A stretch of 64,000 nt of DNA from Marinomonas hwangdonensis (GCF_003721245.1 NZ_RIZG01000005.1:186001-250000); one strand, 5' to 3'. Counted from the stretch's first letter, positions 48,345-58,767 are shown. The notes: generated by a model not told the origin, from the sequence alone. Numbers and translations: made by a program.

Positions 48345-50078
48345 TTACATGCGCTCTAAGGTTTCAATCCCTAGCAAAGACAAGCCAAGTTTCAGAGTTG
48401 AAGCCGTGTTCAACGCCAATTGTAAACGGCTATGTTTCACTTCGTCTTCGGTATTCAGAATAGGGCAAGCTTCGTAGAAAGTCATAAAGGTTCCCGCTAA
48501 ATCGTACAAGTAAGCACACAAGAAATGTGGCATACCATCGTTAGCAACCTGTTGAATCGCTTCTTCAAACTGACACAGCTTAACCGCCAAAGCACGCTCT
48601 TGTGGCTCTTCAATAGCAATCTCACCGGTCAAGCTCGCCACATCAATTTCAGAGCGTTTAACGATGCTCGCTACGCGAGAATAAGCGTACAGCAAGTAAG
48701 GCGCTGTGTTGCCTTCGAAGCTCAACATGGTATCCCAGTTGAAAACGTAATCACTGGTACGATTTTTCGATAAATCAGCGTATTTCACCGAAGCAATACC
48801 GACCACACGACCAATGTTACGCAACTCTTCTTCGCCCATTTCTGGATTCTTCGACGCCACCAATTGATAAGCGCGCTCTTGAGCTTCTTCCAATAAAGAC
48901 GACAATTTCGCAACACCACCAGAACGAGTTTTGAATGGCTTACCATCACTGCCCATTACGGTACCAAACGGCATGTGTTCCAGTTGTGTTTCTGGTTTCA
49001 CAAAGCCCGCTTTGCGAGACAAGGTGAAAATTTGTTGGAAATGCAAAGACTGGCGTGCATCCACAAAATACAACACACGGTTGGCATTCAAAGTATGTTG
49101 ACGGAAACGCACCGCCGCTAAATCCGTTGTAGCATACAAGAAGCCACCACCGGTTTTTTGGACGATAATAGGTGTGATCTCGCCTTCTTTATTGGCGAAC
49201 TCTTCCATGAACACACACTGTGCGCCATTGGACTCTTGCAGCAAACCTTGATCTTTTAGCTCATTGATAACGTTCTGTAAGTCATCGTTATAAGCACTTT
49301 CTGGCATCACGTGCTGACGCTCTAAAGAAACACCTAACATCTTGTAGGTTTCTTCACAGTGCGCCATAGAGATTTCGATAAACTCATCCCAAAGCGCCAA
49401 ACATTCTTCATCACCAGACTGCAAGGCAACAACCAATTCACGAGCACGAGCCGCGAACGCTTCGTCTTCATCAAAGCAGGTTTTCGCCGCACGATAGAAG
49501 GTTTCAAGATCGGAAAGCGCCATGCTGATTTTGGCATTTTCGGCACGCAAACGCGCCATGTAAGCCAACAACATACCGAATTGCGTACCCCAATCGCCTA
49601 CGTGGTTTTGACGAACCACATGATGACCAAAGAACTCTAACGTGCGAACAACCGCGTCACCAATAACGGTAGAACGCAAATGACCAACGTGCATCTCTTT
49701 GGCAAGGTTTGGCGCAGAGTAATCGACAACAACGGTTTCTGGAGCATCAACAGGATTGACATCAAGACGCTCGCTGGTACGCAATTGCACCAACTCTTTG
49801 CTCAACCATACATTCTTCAAGAAAATATTGATAAAACCAGGGCCGGCGATTTCTACCTTGTCGGCAAGATCTGATAAATCCAATTTTTCTAGTGTGGCTT
49901 GGGCAAAATCACGAGGATTCATTTTTAGCGCTTTTGCTGCGCCCATAATACCGTTGGCTTGGTAATCACCAAATTGTATTTTCGCGGATTGACGAACTAA
50001 TGCTTGCGCAGTATCAGACGCGCCAGCCGCCACCATAGCCGCTTGAATGCGTTGATTTAGAAGAGTTTGAATATTCAC
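48345..50078 (-). CDS. argS: Arginyl-tRNA synthetase
   Basis: A 577-residue class I aminoacyl-tRNA synthetase. Seen: N-terminal additional domain (VNIQTLLNQRIQAAMVAAG; RQSAKIQFGDYQANGIMGAA), the HIGH-type motif MHVGHLRSTVIGDAV, MPFGTVMGSDGKPFKTRSGG in place of KMSKS, and the C-terminal DALR anticodon domain ending LKLGLSLLGIETLERM. A GTG start at 50078 is chosen because the following residues match the E. coli ArgRS start and AAAGG lies upstream; a longer frame adds 19 unlikely residues. Confidence 0.96.
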   Translation of the reverse strand: MNIQTLLNQRIQAAMVAAGASDTAQALVRQSAKIQFGDYQANGIMGAAKALKMNPRDFAQATLEKLDLSDLADKVEIAGPGFINIFLKNVWLSKELVQLRTSERLDVNPVDAPETVVVDYSAPNLAKEMHVGHLRSTVIGDAVVRTLEFFGHHVVRQNHVGDWGTQFGMLLAYMARLRAENAKISMALSDLETFYRAAKTCFDEDEAFAARARELVVALQSGDEECLALWDEFIEISMAHCEETYKMLGVSLERQHVMPESAYNDDLQNVINELKDQGLLQESNGAQCVFMEEFANKEGEITPIIVQKTGGGFLYATTDLAAVRFRQHTLNANRVLYFVDARQSLHFQQIFTLSRKAGFVKPETQLEHMPFGTVMGSDGKPFKTRSGGVAKLSSLLEEAQERAYQLVASKNPEMGEEELRNIGRVVGIASVKYADLSKNRTSDYVFNWDTMLSFEGNTAPYLLYAYSRVASIVKRSEIDVASLTGEIAIEEPQERALAVKLCQFEEAIQQVANDGMPHFLCAYLYDLAGTFMTFYEACPILNTEDEVKHSRLQLALNTASTLKLGLSLLGIETLERM

Positions 50079-50136
50079 AAGGGGGACCTTTAAACAGTAA
50101 ATACACCGCTCATTAAAGCAGCATACTAGAATCACA

Positions 50137-50168
50137 CAGCCCTCGGACTGTTACCAATCAGAGGGCTG
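50137..50168 (-). terminator. Hairpin after ilvA
   Basis: CAGCCCTC / GAGGGCTG, eight pairs with a 16-base loop, between the ilvA stop and argS. No clear T-run; may be a weak terminator. Confidence 0.5.
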
Positions 50169-50212
50169 AATTCAAAAAATAATGATAGCAATAATAACCG
50201 ATTTTCACGCTT

Positions 50213-51718
50213 TTAGCGAAAGAACAACTTACAAGCTTGGTTGTTATTTTCGTCTTGGTACGGATAACCTAGCTCATCTAAGAACTGAGTCACATCGGCT
50301 TCTTCTCCGACCGCTTGCAACCCCACCAAGACGCGACCGTAAGCATCACCATGATTGCGATAATGGAACATGGAAATATTCCATTGACCACCAAGCGTAT
50401 TTAGGAATTTCAACAAAGCACCTGGGCGTTCAGGAAACTCAAAGGTGTACAGCAACTCACCTTTCTCGCTGCGTAGATGTCCACCGATCATGTGACGAAC
50501 ATGCACTTTAGCGGTTTCATCGTCTGTCAAATCAACAATTTCATAGTCTTTCAAGTCGGCTAACAATTCTTTACGACTGTGAGGACTGCCACCCAACGCC
50601 ACACCAACAAAGATAATGGCTTCTTGATCATCCCCATAACGATAGTTAAATTCGGTGATATTGCGACCCACCAAGGCTTGGCAAAAGTCTTTAAAGCTGC
50701 CCGGATGCTCTGGAATCTTAACAGCAATGATAGCTTCACGCTTTTCGCCCAATTCTGCTCGTTCAGAGACATGGCGTAAGCGGTCAAAATTCACGTTTGC
50801 ACCACTGTTGATGGCAATCAGCGTTTGACCTTTCGCGTCTTCACGCTCGATGTACTTTTTCAATCCGGCTAAGGCACACGCACCAGCCGGTTCTGTGATC
50901 GCACGCGTATCGTCGTAAATGTCTTTAATCGCTGCACACATTTCATCAGTGGTTACCGTTATTACTTCGTCGACCGTGTCTTTGGCGATCGCAAAGGTGT
51001 TATGACCAATTTCTGCCACGGCAACGCCTTCCGCAAAAATACCCACCGTCGCTAAACGAGTTGGCTTGCCTTTTTCCATCGCTATTTTTAGACACGCGGC
51101 ATCTTCTGGCTCAACACCGATAATTTTGATGTCTGGGCGCAAGTATTTTACATAGGCTGCTATTCCAGCGATTAAACCACCGCCGCCAACAGGAACGAAA
51201 ATCGCGTCGATATTACCTTCGTGCTGGTGCAGAATTTCCATGCCGATCGTACCTTGACCCGCAATCGTGTCCAAATCATCAAATGGATGAACGTAGACTT
51301 GGCCCGTTTTCTCCATGATTTCACGAGACTTTGCCGAGGCTTCATCAAAGGCATCACCAAACAAAATCACTTCTGCTCCGTGATTGCGTACCGCGCTGAC
51401 TTTCACTTCTGGTGTGGTCGCTGGCATCACAATCGTCGCTTGAATGCCCAGCTTCTTCGCCGCCAAAGCCAAGCCTTGCGCGTGGTTGCCTGCCGATGCG
51501 GCAATAACACCACGAGCACGTTCTTCTGGTGTTAACTGACAAATCTTGTTGTATGCCCCACGAATTTTGAAGGAGAAAACCGGCTGTAAATCTTCTCGCT
51601 TCAAAATAATCTCGTTGCCCAATCGATTCGACAATTGATTGGCACGAGACAGTGGTGTTTCTACGGCAACGTCATAAACGCGCGCCTGTAGAATCTTTTT
51701 GATCATGGAATGAGGCAT
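50213..51718 (-). CDS. ilvA: Threonine ammonia-lyase, biosynthetic
   Basis: A 501-residue PLP enzyme that deaminates threonine to 2-oxobutanoate for isoleucine synthesis. Seen: the PLP-lysine motif PVFSFKIRGAYNK, SAGNHAQGLALAAKKLG, the phosphate-binding glycines PVGGGGLIAG, and two C-terminal ACT-like regulatory domains (from about residue 325: FPERPGALLKFLNTL in the second), which give isoleucine feedback control. The ATG at 51718 is preferred (AGGAC upstream; a longer frame adds 48 residues). rpiA lies divergent, as in many gammaproteobacteria. Confidence 0.96.
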   Translation of the reverse strand: MPHSMIKKILQARVYDVAVETPLSRANQLSNRLGNEIILKREDLQPVFSFKIRGAYNKICQLTPEERARGVIAASAGNHAQGLALAAKKLGIQATIVMPATTPEVKVSAVRNHGAEVILFGDAFDEASAKSREIMEKTGQVYVHPFDDLDTIAGQGTIGMEILHQHEGNIDAIFVPVGGGGLIAGIAAYVKYLRPDIKIIGVEPEDAACLKIAMEKGKPTRLATVGIFAEGVAVAEIGHNTFAIAKDTVDEVITVTTDEMCAAIKDIYDDTRAITEPAGACALAGLKKYIEREDAKGQTLIAINSGANVNFDRLRHVSERAELGEKREAIIAVKIPEHPGSFKDFCQALVGRNITEFNYRYGDDQEAIIFVGVALGGSPHSRKELLADLKDYEIVDLTDDETAKVHVRHMIGGHLRSEKGELLYTFEFPERPGALLKFLNTLGGQWNISMFHYRNHGDAYGRVLVGLQAVGEEADVTQFLDELGYPYQDENNNQACKLFFR

Positions 51719-51959
51719 AGTGTGTCCTAGATAGAAAAAACCGAGTAGGAAATATACTCTTTCACACCCTTTGACGCAAAGCAGCATACCCTCTAATGGC
51801 GCATCAAAAACGTATAAATTAACCCAACAGATGAATTCGGCAGGGTAACAACTCGGAGTCAAAGCGCTTATAATGCACCGACTCTCAGTGAGGACTTATT
51901 TTGTACAATAAGCCCAATGAAAAATGCCCTTACAAGACCACAATAAAAGGCGATACACC

Positions 51960-52631
51960 ATGACTCAAGACGAACTTAAACAAGCGGTTGCCAAGGCAGC
52001 CGTTGACTATATTTTGCCCATGCTAGAATCCGATACAATCGTTGGGGTGGGCACAGGCTCTACGGCAAACTTATTTATTGATGAGCTAGCCAAACATAAA
52101 AATGACTTTGATGGCGCAGTAGCTAGCTCAGAAGCCACTGCGGAGCGCCTAAAGAAGCATGGCATCCCAGTTTATGGCTTAAACACCGTCAACTCGGTTC
52201 GAGTGTATGTAGATGGTGCAGACGAGTCTGATGAGCATTTGCACTTGATTAAAGGCGGCGGTGCAGCCTTGACACGTGAAAAGATCGTAGTTGCAAGTTG
52301 TGAGGAGTTTGTCTGCATTGCCGATGAATCCAAATTAGTAAAAATCCTAGGCGACTTTCCATTACCGGTTGAAATCATTCCTATGGCGCGCGGTCACGTT
52401 GCACGAGAGCTCGTCAAATTGGGCGGTGATCCAGTATATCGAGAAGGCGTAGTGACCGATAACGGCAACCACATTTTAGATGTGTACAATTTAAACATAC
52501 TGGACCCGATTGCGTTAGAAAAAAGCATCGACGGCATTGTGGGTGTAGTGACGAATGGATTGTTCGCAAAACGCCCTGCAGATGTTTTGCTACTAGGTAC
52601 AAAAGAGGGCGTTAAGACGCTTAAGCGCTAA
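51960..52631 (+). CDS. rpiA: Ribose-5-phosphate isomerase A
   Basis: A 223-residue enzyme of the pentose phosphate pathway. Seen: [16 protein letters not shown], the catalytic region [28 protein letters not shown], and [15 protein letters not shown]. The ATG at 51960 has AAAGGCGA upstream; a frame opening 36 bases earlier is rejected. Divergent from ilvA. Confidence 0.97.
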   Translation: MTQDELKQAVAKAAVDYILPMLESDTIVGVGTGSTANLFIDELAKHKNDFDGAVASSEATAERLKKHGIPVYGLNTVNSVRVYVDGADESDEHLHLIKGGGAALTREKIVVASCEEFVCIADESKLVKILGDFPLPVEIIPMARGHVARELVKLGGDPVYREGVVTDNGNHILDVYNLNILDPIALEKSIDGIVGVVTNGLFAKRPADVLLLGTKEGVKTLKR

Positions 52632-52644
52632 GCGCCCCACCTGT

Positions 52645-52680
52645 AGGCTCAAAGTGGCCCTTGCTTGACACTTTGAGCCT
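52645..52680. terminator. Terminator between rpiA and zntB
   Basis: AGGCTCAAAGTG / CACTTTGAGCCT, twelve perfect pairs with a 12-base loop, between converging genes. Confidence 0.8.
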
Positions 52681-52704
52681 ATCCTCTTCAATCGATCTAT
52701 AAAA

Positions 52705-53673
52705 TTAAAACCAGCGGCTTCGGCGCATCAAGACAAACTGCCCACCACCTAAAATCACTAAGGCGATACAGAATAGCCAAAAAGCATCTACGCTTTCCGT
52801 TCCAGGCATGCCACCGATATTGATTCCAAATAAGCCTGTTAAAAAGCCTAACGGCAGAAAGATTCCAGATAAAATGGACAAAACGTACATGCGCGCGTTC
52901 ATTTTCTCGGATTGTAAATTGGCGAACTCTTCTTGCATCAATAAACAGCGCTCACGCAGTGACTCTAATCCCTCGACATAGCGGGTGATATCGTTGGCCG
53001 CTTCGTGAATACGAGCAATTTGATCTTGATTCATCCAAGATACTGACTCCTGAGAAAGCTTAACAATCGCTTCTTTCTGTGGCACCAAAAAGCGTCTTAG
53101 GCGAATTGTTTCAAGACGACGCTGAACCAGCGAATCACGTTGTCCAGACTCAATGCCTTCTCCAATGCTTTCTTCTAAATCGGCTAGCTCGTCCTCCAGG
53201 TCCGTGATCACTTTTGCCATTCTATCGGTCAAGGTTTCCGTTAAGGTCGCAACCACATCCGCCGTATTGAGGGGACCTTCATTGTTATTAAGATCCTTTA
53301 CGACGCTCTGTACCGATAATAATTTGCGTCGTCGACTTGATACAATAAAGTGAGGCGTTACCCAAAGACGTAAAGACACCATGTCAGACGGATTAGATTC
53401 TGGGTTTAAATTCACCCCTCTAAGGGTCAATAATAGACCTTTTCCCATTCTGATCGTACGAGGACGCGTTTCTTCAGCAAACAAAGCTTCCGCAACCGTT
53501 TCTGGAATCCCCTCCACATCCGACAACCACGTATAACCTTCTTCTTCATAACAATCTAAATGCACCCATCGGCAACCTTGCTCAGGCAATACCTTAGGCA
53601 AATCTAACAACGGTAACGATCTCGCGCCGCCTAAGCCATCAAGTTCTAAATTGTGCACCACAAACTCAGACAT
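52705..53673 (-). CDS. zntB: CorA-family metal transporter, ZntB-like
   Basis: A 322-residue protein with a large cytosolic N-terminal domain and two C-terminal transmembrane helices. The loop motif is GINIGGMPG, the G-I-N form that marks ZntB zinc transporters rather than the G-M-N form of CorA magnesium channels. A long helical stalk precedes the helices (ERCLLMQEEFANLQSEKMNA). It probably moves Zn2+ with protons. Good ribosome site (AGGAGAAGG) before the ATG. Confidence 0.87.
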   Translation of the reverse strand: MSEFVVHNLELDGLGGARSLPLLDLPKVLPEQGCRWVHLDCYEEEGYTWLSDVEGIPETVAEALFAEETRPRTIRMGKGLLLTLRGVNLNPESNPSDMVSLRLWVTPHFIVSSRRRKLLSVQSVVKDLNNNEGPLNTADVVATLTETLTDRMAKVITDLEDELADLEESIGEGIESGQRDSLVQRRLETIRLRRFLVPQKEAIVKLSQESVSWMNQDQIARIHEAANDITRYVEGLESLRERCLLMQEEFANLQSEKMNARMYVLSILSGIFLPLGFLTGLFGINIGGMPGTESVDAFWLFCIALVILGGGQFVLMRRSRWF

Positions 53674-53820
53674 ACCTTCTCCTCTCGATATTTTGCGTAG
53701 CGTATCTGAAAAACGGCAATATCCCTATTTATTTTGGCCTCATATCGCCCCCTTGGCTGACACCTCTTTGTTAGAGTGGCATAATTTCGACCAACTCAAA
53801 TAACAAGGAAATGCCAGACC

Positions 53821-54783
53821 ATGCAAAATTTAACGGATGTCCTAGCGTCCAGCGCGGTACCAGAAACATTACAAACGGTTTTAACGGTGACAACCGAGAC
53901 ATGCATCGCGATATCAGATGCACTTAAGCAAGGATCTCTGGCTGGCATTCTCGGAATGGCTGGTAATGAAAATGTTCAAGGCGAAGAACAAAAGAAACTG
54001 GATGTCATTTCAAACGACATGCTTAAAGACGCGCTCCTTGCTTGCCCTGCTGTGAGAGCCATCGCTTCAGAAGAAGAAGATTACATAGTACCAGCCAATA
54101 CCGATGGCGAATACCTCATCGCCTTTGATCCATTAGACGGTTCGTCTAACATCGATATCAACGCCATGGTGGGTACTATTTTTTCAATCTATCACCAAAC
54201 TGGTGACCAGCCTGCAACCGAAGCGGATTTCTTGATTCCTGGCAAAGAACAAGTCGCGGCAGGCTACGTTTTGTATGGCCCATCCACCATGCTGGTACTC
54301 ACTACAGGCAATGGCGTCAACATGTTTACCTACGACCCGACTCAAGGCACCTTTGTCTTAACCCATGAAAACATTCGCGTCGCCCAAGAAACACAAGAAT
54401 TCGCCATCAATATGTCGAACCAGCGTTTTTGGTCTGCCAACATGCAAAATTATGTCAATGACCTTGTCAAAGGCAAAGATGGCCAGCGTGGTAAGAACTT
54501 TAACATGCGCTGGGTAGCGGCTATGGTGGGGGATGTTCATCGTATTCTTTGTCGTGGCGGTATCTTTATTTACCCATGGGATAACAAAGACCCGTCTAAG
54601 GCGGGTAAATTGCGTCTGATGTACGAAGCCAACCCAATGGCAATGCTGCTAGAACAAGCCGGTGGTAAAGCTCATACACACACTCAGCGTATTCTAGACA
54701 TTCAACCTGAAGCCATTCACCAAAGAGTTGCGGTTATTTTAGGTGCGGCCAACGAAGTAGATACTTGCCTTAGTTATTCATAA
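53821..54783 (+). CDS. fbp: Class I fructose-1,6-bisphosphatase
   Basis: A 320-residue gluconeogenic phosphatase. Seen: [20 protein letters not shown], the metal-binding [30 protein letters not shown], and the active-site stretch [18 protein letters not shown]. Class I signature is complete. It ends at a terminator shared with the convergent TRAP permease gene. Confidence 0.96.
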   Translation: MQNLTDVLASSAVPETLQTVLTVTTETCIAISDALKQGSLAGILGMAGNENVQGEEQKKLDVISNDMLKDALLACPAVRAIASEEEDYIVPANTDGEYLIAFDPLDGSSNIDINAMVGTIFSIYHQTGDQPATEADFLIPGKEQVAAGYVLYGPSTMLVLTTGNGVNMFTYDPTQGTFVLTHENIRVAQETQEFAINMSNQRFWSANMQNYVNDLVKGKDGQRGKNFNMRWVAAMVGDVHRILCRGGIFIYPWDNKDPSKAGKLRLMYEANPMAMLLEQAGGKAHTHTQRILDIQPEAIHQRVAVILGAANEVDTCLSYS

Positions 54784-54804
54784 CCGCGAGTTGTCATAAA
54801 CTCT

Positions 54805-54841
54805 GTGCATTACCCGACCTACTGATTGTTGGGTAATGCAC
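54805..54841. terminator. Terminator between fbp and the TRAP permease gene
   Basis: GTGCATTACCC / GGGTAATGCAC, eleven perfect pairs with a 15-base loop, between converging genes. Confidence 0.8.
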
Positions 54842-54849
54842 CATTTATA

Positions 54850-57432
54850 CTAGTCAGTAAGACGCTTTTTCTGACGACGTATTATCCAAAGTACCAGTAA
54901 GAAAGCGGGTATAAAAAACCACTCCTTCGCAGGACGTTGATTCTCGATTTCAAAGCCCGTGATTTCCCAATCGAAATCGAGCTTTCTTTGCTCTGCGATA
55001 CCACCAAATGCTAACTGATCAATATAAACACGGTTGTCTTCATTACGCAGTTCAAGTCCTGCACCATCAAAAAGACGCTCAGTCGCATCACCGCTTGTCG
55101 TCAAAGGCAAATCGACCATCCTCTCAATCCAGCGACCGTCTAAGTTTTCCCCCTCAACCGATAACCGCACGTTTTCCATCTGTGGATGTTGATCAATATA
55201 GGACATTAACTCAGCACCTTGATACTGCTGGTACGGAGGAATCACCTGATCCAGCCAGAACCCAGGACGGAACAAGGTAAAAGCCACCAACAGCAACAAC
55301 GCACTTTCCCACAGTTTGCTCCGAGCAAAAAAGTAACCTTGTGTCGCTGCGGCAAAAACAAGCATCGCGGCCAATGACACAACAAACACCACGATCCCTT
55401 CCCACCAAGTTACATCAATCAACAATAAGTCCGTGTTGAAAATGAATAAGAATGGCAATAATGCTGTACGCATCGAATAGAAAAACGCCGTAAAGCCGGT
55501 TTTAATGGGGTCGCCACCTGAAACGGCCGCGGCTGCAAACGACGCTAATCCTACAGGTGGCGTCACGTCTGCCATGATGCCAAAGTAAAACACAAACATA
55601 TGAACGGCTATTAAGGGCACAATCAGGCCTGATTGAGCACCCAACTCCACAACAACACCCGCCATTAGCGAAGACACAACGATATAATTCGCCGTTGTGG
55701 GTAACCCCATGCCTAGAATTAGAGAAATAAGCGCCACCATCAGCAGCATGATGATTAAGACACCGCCAGACAGCAACTCAATGAACTCTGCCATGACCTG
55801 ACCAACACCCGTCAAGGTAACGGTACCGACGATCACGCCTGCGGTTGCAGTCGCAACACCAATGCCAATCATGTTGCGAGCGCCAGTGTTCAGCCCTTCA
55901 ATTAGGTCCCATACCCCCTGCTTTAACTGACCGGTAAGATTCGATTGGCCACGGAAGAATGCTTTTAATGGCTTTTGTGTCACCAAAATAAAAGCCATTA
56001 ACATGCACGCCCAAAACGCCGATAACCCTGGCGATTTACGCTCCACCATTAAAAACCAAATCAGCAGAACCAAAGGCACAAGGTAGTACAACCCCGCACG
56101 ATAAATGTCAGCAAATACCGGCAATTTCATAATTTCACCGTCGGTATCACTCATATTAAGGTCTTTACTTTTAGCGGATATGTACAACAAACTGAAATAC
56201 CCAACGACGATCAGTAGCAATAAACCGATTGAAGACCAATCACCCAAGACCCATTTTATGGCGGAGACTAAGTAGTATAACGCCCCAGCTAAAATCATCG
56301 TGCTGGACAAGATAATACCACTGCGCAGCAGCGCCATTTGCCATGTACGCGCTGGTGTTGAACGAGGTAATCCACGCATATCGGCTTTAAGTGCTTCCAG
56401 GTGCACAATGTACAGGAGCGCAATATAGGAAATAGTCGCGGGTAGAAAAGCGTGTTTCACCACTTCAATGTAAGAAATACCGACGTATTCGACCATCAAA
56501 AACGCCACCGCCCCCATCACTGGCGGCATGATGACACCATTTACGGATGAGGACACTTCAACCGCACCGGCTTTTTCTGGGCTAAAGCCCACTTTTTTCA
56601 TCAAAGGAATCGTAAACGTCCCGGTTGTTACCACGTTCGCAATAGATGAACCTGAGATTAACCCTGTCATTGCCGATGACAATACAGCCGCTTTTGCTGG
56701 GCCACCGCGCATGTGCCCTAACAAGGCAAAAGCCACTTGAATAAAATAATTGCCTGCACCAGCTTGATTTAACAACGCGCCAAATAATACAAACAAGAAA
56801 ACAAAACCCGATGACACACCAAGAGCAATCCCAAACACACCTTCCGTTGTTAACCACATGTGGGTCATGGCTTTTTCTATAGACGCCCCTTTCCATCGCA
56901 GTATTTCAGGCAACCACGAAGCATCACCAAAGAAGACGTACAGCAAAAATACGATAGCGACTATCATCAAAGGCGGGCCCAAGGAGCGACGGGCTGCCTC
57001 AAGTGTAAGCATCAACCCAACACAGGCTACAAGCAAATCCATCGTGGTAGGCAAGCCTGGGCGCGTGGCAAGCGCATCATTGAATAAAAACAGATAGGAC
57101 GCACAAAATGCCCCTACTACTGCCAAGGCATAATCTAACCACGGAATTCGATGGCTTGGACTATTGCTAAACGCAGGAAACGCCAAAAAAGCCAAACTGA
57201 CGGCAAAAGCCAAATGCAGCGCACGAGACTGAGTATCGTTAATAAACCCAAAGCCAAACTGAGACGGAAGCGGTGAGCCAATCCAAAGCTGAAATAAAGA
57301 CCAACACAGGGGCAAAAAGAACAGCAAAGCGATCGCAATACGACCCTTGGGTGCCCGCTTACCGGTATCGGCTTCGGCAACCAGTTCGTCTAACTTATCG
57401 GTATCCGGAGTGTGAGAAGAATGGGACGACAT
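54850..57432 (-). CDS. TAXI-TRAP transporter fused permease (4TM-12TM) with C-terminal DUF3394-like region
   Basis: An 860-residue inner-membrane protein that joins the small (DctQ-like, about residues 30-190) and large (DctM-like, about 200-700) TRAP subunits. Seen: SSAMTGLISGSSIANVVTTG with GTFTIPLMKKVGFSPEKAGA, GVIMPPVMGAVAFLMVEYVG, and IVGTVTLTGVGQVM then LGMGLPTTANYIVVSSLM, typical fused TRAP signatures. The last 150 residues include two more helices around an extracytoplasmic segment, resembling the DUF3394 extension of some TAXI permeases. Function: Na+-driven solute import with the TAXI receptor encoded 98 bases upstream. The ATG at 57432 is preferred over an in-frame TTG four codons earlier. 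Confidence 0.93.
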   Translation of the reverse strand: MSSHSSHTPDTDKLDELVAEADTGKRAPKGRIAIALLFFLPLCWSLFQLWIGSPLPSQFGFGFINDTQSRALHLAFAVSLAFLAFPAFSNSPSHRIPWLDYALAVVGAFCASYLFLFNDALATRPGLPTTMDLLVACVGLMLTLEAARRSLGPPLMIVAIVFLLYVFFGDASWLPEILRWKGASIEKAMTHMWLTTEGVFGIALGVSSGFVFLFVLFGALLNQAGAGNYFIQVAFALLGHMRGGPAKAAVLSSAMTGLISGSSIANVVTTGTFTIPLMKKVGFSPEKAGAVEVSSSVNGVIMPPVMGAVAFLMVEYVGISYIEVVKHAFLPATISYIALLYIVHLEALKADMRGLPRSTPARTWQMALLRSGIILSSTMILAGALYYLVSAIKWVLGDWSSIGLLLLIVVGYFSLLYISAKSKDLNMSDTDGEIMKLPVFADIYRAGLYYLVPLVLLIWFLMVERKSPGLSAFWACMLMAFILVTQKPLKAFFRGQSNLTGQLKQGVWDLIEGLNTGARNMIGIGVATATAGVIVGTVTLTGVGQVMAEFIELLSGGVLIIMLLMVALISLILGMGLPTTANYIVVSSLMAGVVVELGAQSGLIVPLIAVHMFVFYFGIMADVTPPVGLASFAAAAVSGGDPIKTGFTAFFYSMRTALLPFLFIFNTDLLLIDVTWWEGIVVFVVSLAAMLVFAAATQGYFFARSKLWESALLLLVAFTLFRPGFWLDQVIPPYQQYQGAELMSYIDQHPQMENVRLSVEGENLDGRWIERMVDLPLTTSGDATERLFDGAGLELRNEDNRVYIDQLAFGGIAEQRKLDFDWEITGFEIENQRPAKEWFFIPAFLLVLWIIRRQKKRLTD

Positions 57433-57530
57433 AGGCCTTTCCAAAACATAAATGAGTGAAAGTAAAACGCTGGCTAAACCAGCGTTTTAGAAGTGAAATA
57501 ATAGAAAAGTATCTTAAATGAGAGAGCGAC

Positions 57531-58499
57531 TTACTTAAGTAAGCCTTGCTCACGGTAGTACTTCTCAGCACCAGGATGCAAAGGAGCTACCAAAGAAGAA
57601 TGCACCATTTCTACAGGCTCTAAACGAGCAAAAGCAGGATGTAAACGTTTGAAGGACTCGATGTTTTCAAAAACGGCCTTGGTCATTTGGTAGACCACTT
57701 TATCGGAGACATTCGCAGAGGTTACGATTGTAGCTTTAGGCCCAAACGTCAACACATCTTCAGGGTTACCAGAGTACATATTTGCCGGAATAACCGCTTG
57801 AGAAAATTCACCGTACTGTTTAAGAATACTCAACGACGTTTTATCCGCCAAAGGGATCATGCGCACATCACATGTCGTCGTCGCTTCTTGAGCAGAACCG
57901 TTTGGCAAACCTGCCACGAAAATAGTGACATCAAATTTATCGTCACAAAGTGCTTGCGCCATTTCTGACGATTTCAATTCTGCTGCGAACGCAAAATCAC
58001 TCGTAGTCCAACCTTTCTCCGCCATCATCAACTCCATCATAGAGCGATTACCCGAACCTGGGTTGCCAATGTTGACACGTTTTCCAGCAAGGTCATCAAA
58101 TGACTTAATGCCTGAATCTGCGCGCGCCATCAAATGAATAGGCTCTGGATGCAAAGAAAACACAGAACGAAGCTCTGGGAATGGGTTATCTTGGAACTGA
58201 CCTTTACCAGCAAGTGCAGCGGCTTGAACATCCGACTGGGCGACACCAAACTCTAATTCACCAGCACGTATGCTATTTACGTTGTAGCCTGAACCACCTG
58301 TTGATTCAACAGAACAGCGAATTCCATGCTCTTTACGGTCTCTGTTCAACATGCGGCAAATAGACCCACCGGCTGGGTAATAAACACCCGTAACGCCGCC
58401 GGTACCAATAGAAACAAATTGTGTTTCATTAGCCACAGCAAAAGTCGAAGCGACCGCAAACGCAGAAGCGATAGCGGTTTTAAGCAATGCATTTTTCAT
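57531..58499 (-). CDS. TAXI-family TRAP solute receptor
   Basis: A 322-residue periplasmic binding protein. Signal peptide MKNALLKTAIASAFAVASTF with cleavage near AVA-NE, then the TAXI start FVSIGTGGVTGVYYPAGGSI, STGGSGYNVNSIRAGELEFG, VFSLHPEPIHLMARADSGIK, and GKRVNIGNPGSGNR. Characterised TAXI receptors bind glutamate or other small acids; the ligand here is unknown. It leads the two-gene transporter operon, and a sigma-54 type promoter lies about 60 bases upstream of its ATG. Confidence 0.94.
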   Translation of the reverse strand: MKNALLKTAIASAFAVASTFAVANETQFVSIGTGGVTGVYYPAGGSICRMLNRDRKEHGIRCSVESTGGSGYNVNSIRAGELEFGVAQSDVQAAALAGKGQFQDNPFPELRSVFSLHPEPIHLMARADSGIKSFDDLAGKRVNIGNPGSGNRSMMELMMAEKGWTTSDFAFAAELKSSEMAQALCDDKFDVTIFVAGLPNGSAQEATTTCDVRMIPLADKTSLSILKQYGEFSQAVIPANMYSGNPEDVLTFGPKATIVTSANVSDKVVYQMTKAVFENIESFKRLHPAFARLEPVEMVHSSLVAPLHPGAEKYYREQGLLK

Positions 58500-58558
58500 T
58501 AAGAATTCCTCGTAATGTCACTTTTTTGTTATAAATTTGTCAGGATCCAGCACAATCA

Positions 58559-58574
58559 AGCAATTATAATACCA
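58559..58574 (-). promoter_or_regulatory. Sigma-54 (-24/-12) promoter of the TAXI-TRAP operon
   Basis: Minus-strand TGGTATTATAATTGCT keeps the invariant GG and GC ten bases apart and matches TGGCAYRnnnnTTGCW at all defined positions but two. It lies 60 bases before the receptor ATG, and the adjacent regulator is of the sigma-54-dependent type. Confidence 0.7.
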
Positions 58575-58650
58575 ACTTATTAAATCTTTCTAAGTTTATG
58601 ATTTACATAACTTTAAGCTTGTCAGCTTGGTGCTTTAAGCATCTAATAAA

Positions 58651-58668
58651 TTATAACCTAAGTTATAA
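58651..58668. promoter_or_regulatory. Dyad operator 1, TTATAAC-N4-GTTATAA
   Basis: A perfect dyad with seven-base arms, about 80-90 bases upstream of the -24/-12 promoter, a usual place for an NtrC-type activator site. A near-identical dyad lies 99 bases further right. Confidence 0.6.
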
Positions 58669-58749
58669 GCTTTAAAACTAAAGTGAATTTAAACGGGATA
58701 AAACCAAAGAAAATATAGCCACTGATGGAAAATATAACCCATTGCATAA

Positions 58750-58767
58750 TTATAACTTTTGTTATGA
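58750..58767. promoter_or_regulatory. Dyad operator 2, TTATAAC-N4-GTTATGA
   Basis: The same arms as operator 1 with one changed base and the same four-base spacer. Lying 68 bases before the histidine kinase gene, it could serve activation of the transporter, autoregulation, or both. A third half-site, GTTATAA, lies at 58528-58534. Confidence 0.6.

Noticed and set aside
51719..51862. Longer ilvA start adding 48 residues
   Set aside because: The extension lies in the promoter region, is unlike any IlvA, and the internal ATG has a ribosome site.
58723..58746. TGG...TTGC before the kinase gene as a plus-strand sigma-54 promoter
   Set aside because: GG and GC are about 15 bases apart instead of ten.
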